Source: Cinnamomum chago (lineage: Eukaryota > Streptophyta > Magnoliopsida > Laurales > Lauraceae). Taken from it: 64,000 bases of DNA. Positions 22,847 through 35,000 of this stretch are shown piece after piece (position 1 is the stretch's first letter; each line of letters begins with the position of its first letter). Made by a program: the position numbers and the translations under genes. The notes under the pieces are model-generated. The model did no database searches, was not told the DNA's origin, and saw only the letters and a program-made list of their open reading frames with translations. The stretch is from assembly GCA_038049695.1 (NCBI GenBank), contig CP142458.1:58809501-58873500 (forward strand). Direction: 5' to 3'.

Positions 22847-24113
22847 ACCTTATACCGGTTGAGAAAAAAAGTTAATATGTAATTTCATATAAGCAGACAG
22901 CTTATCTAACATATGCATATAATTTTTCTTATCCTTAAAAAGAAGAATAATATATCAAGCCATGGTCAGTTGTATCAAATGGATGTTGGGTCCATTATAT
23001 CAAGCCATGGTCAGTTATATCAAGTCATGGTCCATCTCTTTCATCTCTCTTTTCTGGTCCTTCAGGCCAGGGTGCCAATCAATGGAATTTAAAAGAGTGC
23101 AGATCTCACTCTTGCATCATCTGAAAAGAGCCAACTAAACGAATGGTTCAGATGCAAGTTACCCATCTTAAAGATGGGCCCCACAAAATCGCATCTTTGT
23201 TCTCTCTCTTTCCTTATCTTCTTCTTCTTCAACCTTCACACCCACATACAGTAGAGACCTTCTCACTCACTTCATCCTTAATTACTAGAACCAGATCCAA
23301 TACCTAATCATCGAGACCCACGTCAGATATAATAACAGTGCAGACAATGGATATCCCACAAGGTGTGACTGTGGTCCCCTCCATGTGTGACTGCCACCAT
23401 GGATATCCCACAAAAGTAGTAAACAGGTGGGGTTTCTATTCCACCAACATTCAAATAGAAACAATAAACAAAATAAACAGATAGCTCAAGAGGGGACCAT
23501 TTTCAATAAACATCTCTTTGCTGACAATGAAAGGTCATTCACTTTTCAAGGCTTCTAAAAATTACAAAAAAACTCATCCCCATTCACTATATGAGACAAA
23601 GAAAAGGTAACTTTTCTAATTCAAACTTCACATTAATCATGGACATCAGAAAAACCTTCAAACAACTTTAAAATACATGCACGTAGAGTTATGAAATTAG
23701 GATGTTTGTTCAAAATCCTAAACCCTAAATCATCGGCAAAGCTTAGAACCACCACATGCATCAAAATATACATGATTAAGGGTATGAGATCATACCTTTG
23801 AAACCACTGATGGTCTTTCGTGCCTAGATTTGTTGTTATTCTTGAGGGATTTGACGATCGCAGGGAAGGAGGGGCAGTTTCGCCCAAAATCGCCAACGAA
23901 GATGAGCAAAAGAGGGGAAAATGAACAAAAATAGCGAAGAGATATCTTATATATAGAGGGGTATATTCGTCATTTCCTATATTCCGTCACGGCCGTTTGT
24001 ATTTGCATGTCAACTAAAACTACAGGTAGGTTTAGTCCAAAATACCAAAGTACATGGGGTACTCTGCAAAAAGACCAAAGTACATGTAGGTATACTGCTT
24101 TTTTCCCTTCTTT

Positions 24114-24569
24114 AAAAAAAAAAAAAAGTCAACAAGCAACCTCCTCCCTCCACTAAATAACAAAAAAAAATCATCTTTTTACACAAAGAAGTCAAAAAGA
24201 TTCTCTATCAAGCCACTAAAAATAAAAGACCATATCGTGATCCTTTATATTTTATTCTCTCCTGATTTGATGCTTCACCTCACCTCAATTCAATTCACCA
24301 CTCATCCAAACAAGCCCTAAGTCATCACTCCAGTAATCAAATTCTAGGAAAGTGGGGCTCCATATCTTTTAATCCAACAACATGTCATCGGAATTTTGTA
24401 GCATTTTTTATTTTTTCCAATTAGTGACCTATCCAAAAAGTGGGCCATTGGAGTCAATACGAATATGAGGCTAAACATTAAATCCAATACCTAGAAATAA
24501 GTGATCACATGCTAATAAAAACCTTATAAGAATCACATAAGGACATACTCAAATGAATCCACACACACA

Positions 24570-24612
<43 letters not shown>

Positions 24613-27600
24613 GTAAATGAACCAACAATGTACAACGACTCTACATAAATAAGCCATTGCAAATAATAATAATAATGATAATGATAATAATAAGAGTCAT
24701 GCATTGCTTATTTACATGAAAATCACATAAGAATGATATATAAATGAATATAAAAATCAAATGAGACCCCTAATAAGAATCACACTCAAGTGCTTAAATA
24801 AATCCACATATATAATTAAATAAGAAAAAAAAAAAAAAAGAGGGTCGGCCTAATTTAGTCAAGCTCGGCCCTCAAATTGGCATGCATACTAAATAATTTT
24901 GTCAAAGCTTAGCCATCAAGCTTTTAAGAAAAAAAAAAACCTCATTTTTTCTTAACTATTTAGGGCCAGACTGGGCTGGGCTGGATACCCCCTCCTAGAA
25001 GGGCCCAATTGATGGCCCCATTGAGCAGTTACCTGTGCCCATTAAAGCCGGCACAGGCTATGCTTATCATTGTGTTTGTACTTATATATCAGAAAGGGTG
25101 GCCCACTTGGTACTTCTAGGATCTCTCCATACAAACAAGTTGAGAGAAGTGCAAGGTGCAAGACGAACTTGCCACAACAATCAAGTGGTGGGCCTTAAGA
25201 TTGATCAAGCTGCACAAAAAATCACAGCATCCTTATATGTATTAGCATCAATCCATATTTAAGCACCACCTTAAGATTGATCACCATACTTTTTATTTTT
25301 ATTTTAATCATATATTTTACAAACATCAATTTGATTCTAAGCCAGAAAGAGCCACAACAATCCTTAACTAGGTCATTAAAATTGAACCCTTTAATCAAAA
25401 ATTTTGTAGCAAATTAGATACTGTTGAAAAATTCACTTGTATCACATTATCGTATTTCAATCTAATTCTCCCTTCTTTCATTTTCCAAAAGTTGTAAGAG
25501 CCTAAGAGCATCCTCAACCATTCTCCAAAATTGTGCAAATAAGATTAAGCTCAGGCTTTCTTGCTGCTACCAAGAAATTTAAGCTCATTTGGATTATGTA
25601 ACATTGAGATGTGACATACTCATTATTACATGATTTCTAATCTCTTATTCATTTTCTCCTATTTTTTCGGTTTTTCTTTTTCATAGTTCATTTACACAGA
25701 AGCCATCGGCAGAAATTTAAAAACCAGGATTGCAACTCATGGGACCCTGGCATTTTGTCATAAAATTTAATGGAATTTTCTGTGCTGACCCATTTATAGC
25801 AGGTGCCACTGCCAGGGCTGATCCATAAATTCTCACCTTTCAGGAGAAGATCACAAACTCTCCTACCAACAATACACAGCATTGCATTCATGTCCCCTGA
25901 CCAGATTTAAGAAAAGATTATACCTTGGGACTTAACAGGGATCTGTGACCTGTTTGTTACTCTACCCAGGAGACCAGCTAAATTTGGATCATGCTTCCAA
26001 CCGTTAATCAGATAGGAAGGATATCCCATCAGTGTGATTTTCCAGCTATGCCCCATTTACAGTAGGACCCAATGGAATGGAAGTTTGGACTGGCTTAGAA
26101 TATCACCTGGGTATCACGGAGGCTGCCTGGTTGAGATAAGAGGTAATATTAAATAGAACTGACAAAGTTCTCCAAGTAGCTAAAGGACAATGGGATTAAC
26201 CAAACACCTTGGGAAGTTAGATGACTGCAGACATCATATAAGTCACTATTGAGGACGACTCCAAACCAGTTGACATGGCACAGCCCATGAGTGGGCCTGC
26301 CAGCATATGAAGCAAAACAAACAAAAACGCTCATTCGAGGGGAAGAAAACATTGGCATGTCCATACCAGAGAAAAAGAGAATGCAATTTGATCGGATTAA
26401 ATGGCGGTGATGACCCATCCAAAAGTAAAGCTAAAGGCACAACCCGATGTTGCCTCTTTAAGACAGTTGGCATCTCTCTCGAGGGCATTAGCCTACAGTA
26501 CATCAAGATGTGAGGCTTTGGCAATGTTGTCTCCTGAATAAGAATGATAGAGATGCTTTACAAAAACAATATCCTAAAGGAAGAAAAGACCAGAATCTGT
26601 TCCAATCAGAAAGCATGAAAGGATGATACATTGAGAAAACGAAGATTCTCAGTAAAGATGATAAAATTGCAGCCAACCCAGAGGGGTTCCGGATTCACAA
26701 GTCATAACACAGTCCTCAACATTTGGAAGGGATAACTATCTACTTTGACAGGACTTGGGAGTCAGGACACGTTAAATTGCAATCTAAAATAACACAATAA
26801 GAAACACCCCCACCCGGCCCTCCCTCCCTCCCTCCCTCCCTCCCTCCCTCCCTCAAAGTCGTCATTCTTTTTTTGTAATTAGTCATGAAAGCTTAGAAGT
26901 AAAAGAATATTACAAAAAAATGCAATCACTAGAAATGAACTTTCAACATGAAACTTATAACTGTTTACCAAAACAAAAACGAAACTTATAACCTCATATG
27001 AAATATGCAGTAAGATATTTCCCATGGTTCTGGAAGTAGCAATAAACATCATGGGATTCATGTTAGCAAGCAAAGTGAGATTTTGCACAATGCCGAATCT
27101 CCTTCAGGAACAACAATAAGAGACAAACAGGGACTAAACATCTGTGTTTGCTGACGCTGTCCATGTGTTGCAAGGTGATTGTGAGCTGCACCAAACATGA
27201 CATCCTCAGCATTTCATCATAGCATCTCAAACTCAAAAGCATTCTAAAATGAAAAAATGGCATCAGACAACCTGTTGATGTGTCATATTAAGATTCATTA
27301 GTGTCACATAATATCATTAAATTCAAATTTTAAAAACCCAATAAAAGGTAGGGTTTGCAGCTAGTGTGGTCCATAGGACTCTCATGGTGCAATATGTCGG
27401 TGTGTAGTATTAAGTGCTATTGAACAATATTAAGTTCAAAACTTAAAAAAAAATATAGAACTGAATGAGATGGTCCATTGACTGGTGGTCTCTTGGAACC
27501 TAGTAGTGTTAAAGGGTTGGGCCTCCATGACATGCAGAGGTCCACAACTGTAGAGTCTGTAAAAGTATTGACTTCTTGTCCTTACACTTCAACCTAAAAT

Positions 27601-28085
27601 CCCACCCAATTAAATAAATAAATAACGAGCTCCCAATAATCTAGAGCGAGACAGAAATGCCGTTTCTATTGAGGCACCATATGTTGCTCTGCACATCTTA
27701 TATAGCGGTATTACAGAAATGTTCTGTGATGCACACTCAGCCTAAGGCACACTTTGGGCTTCAACCACTGTAGATGGGCTCTTGTACTCGCAACAAAGAG
27801 GGAAGATAATAGGACCACAATAAAAAGAAGGGAGAGTCCCATTCAATTAATACCAAATTCTGAATAACCTACATAGTTTCAAATACACAGAATATTGGAC
27901 TTGCCAATTCAAGTAGGATAACAAGAATTTTGGACTTGTCGCATGACGCACGATTAGAAATCCTATCAAAAAGTGAAATCAGCCAACACCTTTCCTACAA
28001 ATAACAACTTGATCAACTGACTCAATGCAATGAACTATAATTCAACTAGAATTCAACAAACCAAAAATCAAAGCAAAGAACTTAC
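24114..28085. other. Intergenic region below the PSMD9 gene, no coding gene recognised
   Basis: AT-rich at 24130-24900 with a (TA)n run (about 24568-24607) and (AAT/GAT)n stretches. A GTAAGT donor on the minus strand at 28085-28080 suggests that the 3' UTR of the PSMD9-type gene is spliced; its next UTR exon may lie near 27240 but was not proven. No open frame here shows family features. Confidence 0.45.
26816..26854. repeat. (CCCT)n microsatellite
   Basis: An uninterrupted CCCT tract of about nine units. The complementary strand is GGGA repeats, a classical G-quadruplex-forming pattern. Confidence 0.95.
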
Positions 28086-28121
28086 CAGTTCCTTGTTTGT
28101 TAAGAGTTGAAAGAGAACCAC

Positions 28122-28981
28122 TCATAAGATTCGGAAATGGCACCTGCAAGAAAATGTACTCAGTCATCTGATCCACACACTGAGAACAGGGTAATGAGGT
28201 CTCCTAATCCTTACTGTAGCTTCACATGTCACGCCAAGCCCACAATGCAACAACTAAAACACATTACAGGTGAAGTAGCCAAAAATCATGCTATTTCACT
28301 CCAAAACATCAGGTAGGCAGCAGATAGTTGGAGTATCTCCTATCAACTAACCAATCATTTTATGATCTGTATTTGGCCCATGTGATGACTGCACATGCAT
28401 GAGTTTGCCCACCAGATGGATAGCTTGGATCTCACCACTGTCATAATATACAATATATTAGGTAGAATATTGTGATATACTTGTGAGAAGGCATTGCAAG
28501 AATTTCAAATACTTGCCACTATTTTTTTGAGTTCTACTTTGAGAAAAGTAGCACTCAACCGACCCGATTTGCTAAAAAAAGCCTGCATATATTTGAACTC
28601 CTGGGTGGTGTTAACCCAGAATATGAAACAGTTTGAGCTCAGGTAACCAAAACCAGTCAGGATCTTCTACCTCCAACTGGAATAGTTTTTGCTCTCCTTC
28701 AAAGGATGGAAAAAATAAAAATAAAAAACTGAAGATAAGTCATGTTAGTCAAGAATGATGTAACCACTGATCGATCTGCCTTTGATAGCAATAGTATAGC
28801 CTTTCTGCTATATATAGTAAGTTAATCCTTTCTAATCCCCTTAATTGGGTTGGTTACTGATTACAAGAATTACATTCATATCTGCTTTAATATGGGATTA
28901 ACCCAATCAAAACATATCAGCTATGACATTGGTGGTCCCCAATGCCACTCATGTTAATCCCATACCAACATGCCACACCCC

Positions 28982-29012
<31 letters not shown>

Positions 29013-32000
29013 AAAAACACCCACCCAAAAAAAAAAGATATTTCCTAAAAGGAACTGATGTTTCATTCATGTGAATAGGGTTTTGGAGAAGATGACAGCA
29101 ACTTGGAGATCTAACATGGGGAAAAATGATAGCGTTGTCGTCATAGACCTCTCAGATGGAGTGACAACCAACTTATGTACTTTGTTCACTCATAAAACAC
29201 ACGATTTGCGCCTTCAATTGCACTCGTGTTCTCAGCACGTAGGGGAGTAGCTGTTTTTTTTTTTTTTTTTGGAAAACCTAACTCATCAAGTACGTGTCAC
29301 AACCAAATAATCTCAGAACATACTGATGACAAAGTGATATTCAGCCTCTGTGGAAGACTTTGAAATGCGATCTTGCTTTTTACATTTCCCGGAGATCATT
29401 GCATTGCCTAGGTAGACACACTAAGTAGTTGTGGAACGTTTAGTGTCTCGCAATCTTGACCAATCCACATCATAGTAAGCATTAATGATGCAGGACATAA
29501 TGAAAGCTAACCTAAATGATGCAAGATGAGATCAATAACAATAATAACAGTTATAATGAATCAATTGAAACATGTTTGTCACATCATTCCATGCTGAAAT
29601 CAACTAAGTTAATTATGAGGAAATCCAATTCTTGTTACAGTCCTGCAATTTGGGCCCTCAAAGAATTGAGGAAGGAACCAAGTGGAGAGTAAGATCCTCC
29701 ACCTTGCCTAGGGATCTGCCGAGTCAATCAAATGATCAAGATCCTTGAGGATTTTAATGACAGCCAGGCTCAATTTGGGGTAACAAGTGAATATTAGTGG
29801 ACTGAATATTGTTTTAAATGAAATTCAGGTTTAATTCAATACACCTACAACTTTATAATGTTAAGCTTGAAATTCAAAAGTGAAAACATGAAATAAATGG
29901 ACTGTAGTGGGTTTAAAATCAGATCTAGTGCTTGCCATTCTAGATCTATTGCAGATATATTGCTGGTCTGATCAGATCTAAAGGTTTGGGGAATGATTAG
30001 TTGTGATTGATTGATGGATAAGGGGCTAGTTGGAGGGCTGAAAAGGTTTAACGGTGTTGATTGAGATTTGGGTTGTCAAAAAGGTCTAGATCTAGGATTC
30101 CACCATGTGGGTAGATCTAAATCTGGATGGGCAAGAAAAAGTGAGACGGGTATCAAAGGAAGGAAAGGGAAAACAGTGGAGATAAATAACTTGAGGATGA
30201 AAATAGTGTGATATCTTGGCTTCGCACCAAACTCCCCTTCGCGGGCGAGAAGAAGATCCTGCAAGAGAAATCTCAAGAAAGCCTTTGGAAGAAAATCATT
30301 ATTCATTCATTCATTGTTCCCCTCTTTTCCATAATGAGTAATAAGAGAACCCTAGAAACCAATGGTTCAGATTAAAACATCTAGATCTTGTCTCATAAAA
30401 TAAAACCAAACAAATAAAATAAATAAGACTGACAAGAGACAAGGTAGAAAAGGGGCTGCCTTGCGCATGGGGATTTGTGTGCAAGTCTTGTGCACGCATC
30501 CCTATGCAAGGGACTTTAAGTTGTGGGCCCCCGGGCCCCTCTTCTTATGTCTTTAGTTTTAAACTCTTTAATTCCCATGCTCCCTTGCCAATCTTTAAAT
30601 CTTCATGATGACTCCACAATTGCTCATCTCTTGTGGACCATCCTAGTGTGGGGTTTTCCGCCAGTCCACTACCGGAGGCCTTTAGCACGCCCGAATCAAG
30701 ATCCAATGGTGTATCTTCACCCAAAGGTTGATCCAACGGTAGATCTTCATGATTGTGATGTATCGAGCCCATGAAAAGTTGATCCGGCCATAAGGAAGTC
30801 TAATCAACCATTTTCTTCTTACGCTTTTGGTATTTCTTTCCATATCGGGAGTTGATGTCCCCATCAATTCCCCTCAACTGTGAAGATTTCGCCACTGGCA
30901 GGCGAAACAAAACTGTCATACCTCTCCAAAATATCTGGGTCCATTCGCTGTAGCTCATCATAGGTAATCCGAGTACCATTTGAAACTGGCCGGTTCTTCC
31001 ACTTGACAATCTTCCACTTGACAAGGTACTTTTGAACCCGTCGTGTTTGGTGAAAACCAAGGTCTCATCCAAGATATCCTCCACAGTCTCTTTATGTTAG
31101 CTCAAAGGGGGTGTAGGTGGAGAAGGAAGATCAGGCTCAAATTGGAAATGTTCATATGGTCCAAGCACCTGCGGTGGGTCAGCTTTGGTAAGCTAATGGG
31201 TCCATAGGTACGGGAAACTGATGATCATCAGGTGAAGTTGTGGGACCTCTAAAGATCACGAGATCTTCTACATTGAAAATCGGACTAATCCCCATGTCCG
31301 GTGGTAGTTCTAACAAATGCATTTGGACCCAGTCTCTTTAAAATTTTGAAAGGTCGCATACTGCGGGCTTGTACGTCTTAGCGTTCCCTTGAGGGAACCT
31401 TTCAAGCCTCATCCTGATCATCACCATTGGCGGACGTACATGCAATGGGCTGGGGGCTGAAGCCCCCTCCAAATTGGGAAAAAGCCCATAAGGGCCCTTA
31501 AGCCCAGCCCCCACTTAAAAATACCCCAAGTCCCCAGTCCCCCCACGTTCCCTTCCCTTTCCACTTTAACCTAAACAGTAAACCCCTGGCTAGTGGCTAC
31601 CGTCATCGGCACGAAGCCATCCCTCACTCCGGCAGGCAGCTGGGCAGGTACTCATATCTATCTGACTCTCTCTCTTTTATTAGGTAAAAGAAGACAATGA
31701 AAAGATGTTTGTTCTCTTGAAAAACAATGTTTGTTTTTCCTTGGAGCATGTTGGTTTGTGATTCCTTGATCCAAACAGGCATGCCATTGGAACTCTCCAA
31801 ACTAGTGGAGTGATGCTACATGTGGTGGTCAGCACATACTAGGACAAAAGGGTGTCACCTTTTCCCACTTCAAGTTTTTATACTTTTATTTTTGTTCCCA
31901 TTATTCCATATGTTAATAAAACCTCACGTAGGCTTTAAATGGTGATTATGACGTTGTTATATTTTGATGAAGATGATGATGTGGAATGGGCCCAATGGCA

Positions 32001-35000
32001 ATGGGCTTGATTTTTTATGTGAGTTTGTTCCTAATTCCTATCAAGAAAAAAGTGGCTGTTGAATTTTGCTTTCAAAGTGGTTTTTGCGGTTGAGATCCTT
32101 TTTTAAAATTAAAACATCTGTTTTAGAGAGACCCCGGCCCGAATATTCTCTTTGCTGATATATGAAGGTTCTGACTTTGGCTAACATGTAAAGGTTTGTA
32201 AATGCAAGACATTTTCTCTTTTGCGAAAGTTAAAGTTAAGAAATAGCAATTGGCCTTTTCAAGTGACTATCTTAAGCCCCCCCCCAAGTCAAAATCCTGG
32301 GTCCGCCACTGATCATCACAGTCACCTATGTTGAAGTCAACATGGCAACGATGTGCGTTGGCAGTAGTTTTGTAGGATTCATTATGCCTGCTAATTCTTT
32401 TCTTGATCTCATCTTGCAATGCATGTATGTGTTGTGCAAATGACTCAGCTGATGTAGATCGCCGAAGTAATGATGACATGGGAATTAGGTCAATGCATCC
32501 TAGGCTTATACCCTACCACTGCTTCAAATGGATATGGAAAGAAATACCAAAGGCGTAAGAAGAAAATGGTTGATAAGGCTTCCTTGTGGAAGGATCAACT
32601 TTTCATGGGCTTGATACATCACAATCATGAAGATCTACCATTGGATCAGCCTCTGGGCGAAGATACACCGTTGGATCTTGATCCAGGAGTGCTAAAGGCC
32701 TCCAATGGTGGACCGGTGGAAGACCCTACACTGGGATGGTCAACAGGAGATGAGCAATTGTGGAGCCATCATGAAGATTTAAATATTGGCAACGAACCCA
32801 TGAGAATTAAAGAGTTTAAAACTAAAGACATAGATAGGGGCCCGGTGGGCCACAACTTAAAGTCCCTTGCATAGGGATGCGTCCACAAGACTTGTGCACA
32901 AATCCCCATGCACAAGGCAGCCCCTTTTCCACCTTGTCAACAGCCACTTGTTAGTCTTATTTATATTATTTGTTTGGTTTTATTTTATGAGACAAGATCT
33001 AGATGTTTTAATCTGAACCATTGGTTTCTAGGGTTCTCTTATTACTCAGTATTAAGGTTGTATCTCTTGGAAAAGAGGGGAATAATAATGAATGAATAAT
33101 GATTTTCTTCCAAAAGCCTTCTTGAGATTTCTCTTGCAGGATCTTCTTTTCGCCCGCGAACGGGAGTTTGGTGCGAAGCCAAGATATCATCCACTGTTTT
33201 CCCTTTCCTTCGATACCCATCTCACACTTTCTTGCCCATCCAGATTTAGATCTACCCACATGGTGGAATTCTAGATCTAGACCTTTTTGTCAACCCAAAT
33301 CTTAATAACACTGTTAAACCTTTTCAGCCCTCCAACCAGCCCCTTATCCATCAATCAATCACAACAGATCTAGAATGGCAAGCACTAGATCTAATTTCAA
33401 ACCCATTACCTTCCATTTATTTCATGTTTTCACTTCTGAATTTCAAGCTTAACATTATAAAGTTATGGATGCATTGAATTAAACCTAAATTCCATTTAAA
33501 ACAGTATTCAATCCACTAATATTCACTTGTTACCCCAAATTGAGCCTAGCTGTCATTAAAATCCTCAAGGATCTTGATCATTTACTTCACTCCGCAAATC
33601 CCTAGGCAAGGTGGAGGTTCTTACTCTCCACTTGGTCCCTTCCTCATTTCTTTGAGGGCTCAAATTGCAGGGCTGTAACAAGGATTGTATTTCCTCATAA
33701 TTAACTAAGTTGATTTCAGCATAGAATGATGTGACAAACATGTTTCAATTAATATATATTAAAGACGTAGGATTCGATTTCCAAATTGGAGTCCGATTTC
33801 GCAATTGATTGCAAAATTGGACTCTAATCTCAAATCAATTTGAGAAATTAATATATATTAAAGACGTAGGATTCGATTTCCAAATTGGAGTCCGATTTCG
33901 CAATTGATTGCAAAATTGGACTCTAATCTCAAATCAATTTGAGAAATTGGATCTCAAATCAATTTCAAGAGATAAGCTCTATCAATCAAATCAATTCAAG
34001 TGACTTATCTAACTCAAACCCAAACTCTGAAGTTTATCCACATCAAACCCAAACTCTCAAGAACTCTCCTACGTATCCACCTTAAACCCAAACTCTCAAG
34101 TCTATTATAGGTGTAGGATTCGATTTTGAAATTGGTGTCCGATTTCTTAATTGATTGAGAAATTAGAGCTCAATTTTGATTTCAATTGAGAAATTGGAAC
34201 TCCGATTTCGATTTCTATTTTGGTTGGAGAGAATCTTCTTTAAATCCATGTGGTCCCATCTAACCAATTTCAAAATCTATCATCATTGGGATAAGGTTAT
34301 CTTTTCTGTGGGAGTATCTTTTCTGTGGGAGTGTTTGCATTAAAATTCACAACAATTAGAGTCTTTGATAAAATAGACTCTTTAGGCCTTCTTAAAAATC
34401 TTTTTTAATTAACTAATTATTCAAATTCACATATCAATATCTATTAATTCACTATCTAAAACTCAACAAATCCTCTAAAGATCTCGTTGTTGACATTTCC
34501 AATTCACTTCATATTCCATGACATTGGTATCTCAGTATGGAAAAACAACTTAAAAATTGCATCTAACCCAAAATAGAGTTCGGACAATCCAGACTCTTTA
34601 AGAACCTTAAAGCACATTATCTTTATTAAATTCAAATGCCCAACATAATCTCCTTTTTATTATCTTTCTCACTTTGCTTCAACATTCTTTTGAATCTCAC
34701 ATGGCCATCTCTACCTTCTGGCCAAATCCAGCCAACTCTCTTTCAAGACAATGTAGCAAGGATATATATCAATGAAGTTCTATTCATCAAATTCATCATC
34801 AAATCGGTATGTATATGATATTTGTGGTATATAGTACATGTCCATCTTGCAGGAACTCAATGACAATCAAGAAAGCTTACGTGATTTTTTTTTTCCAATT
34901 ATTAACGTCTTCAATGCATTACTCCTCTTTAACAAGTCATCCATGCAATGTCCCTTAAAGATTGCTTAATCTTATAAAAAGGCAGGAGACGCAAAGCATT

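Larger units (their letters stand above)
20263..24104. mobile_element. Mutator-like element with about 112-bp TIRs and 9-bp direct repeat
   Basis: The left terminal inverted repeat (20271-20383) and the right one (23993-24104) match over long stretches when one is inverted: AAAAAAGCAGTATACCTAC, GGTATTTTGGACTAAACC and TAGTTGACATGCAAA. The 9-bp CCCTTCTTT lies outside at 20254-20262 and 24105-24113, the target duplication length expected for Mutator elements. On the left, 8-9 unmatched bases lie between the repeat and the TIR, so the exact left end is uncertain. The interior carries a GRF zinc-finger remnant (+) and a MULE transposase N-terminal remnant (-), but no catalytic domain. Confidence 0.85.

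Noticed and set aside
27236-27256. Minus-strand HFRMLL as last exon of the PSMD9-type gene
   Set aside because: No acceptor in the right phase; the 28143-28122 exon has a TTGCAG acceptor and gives GCHFRIL with a stop in phase.
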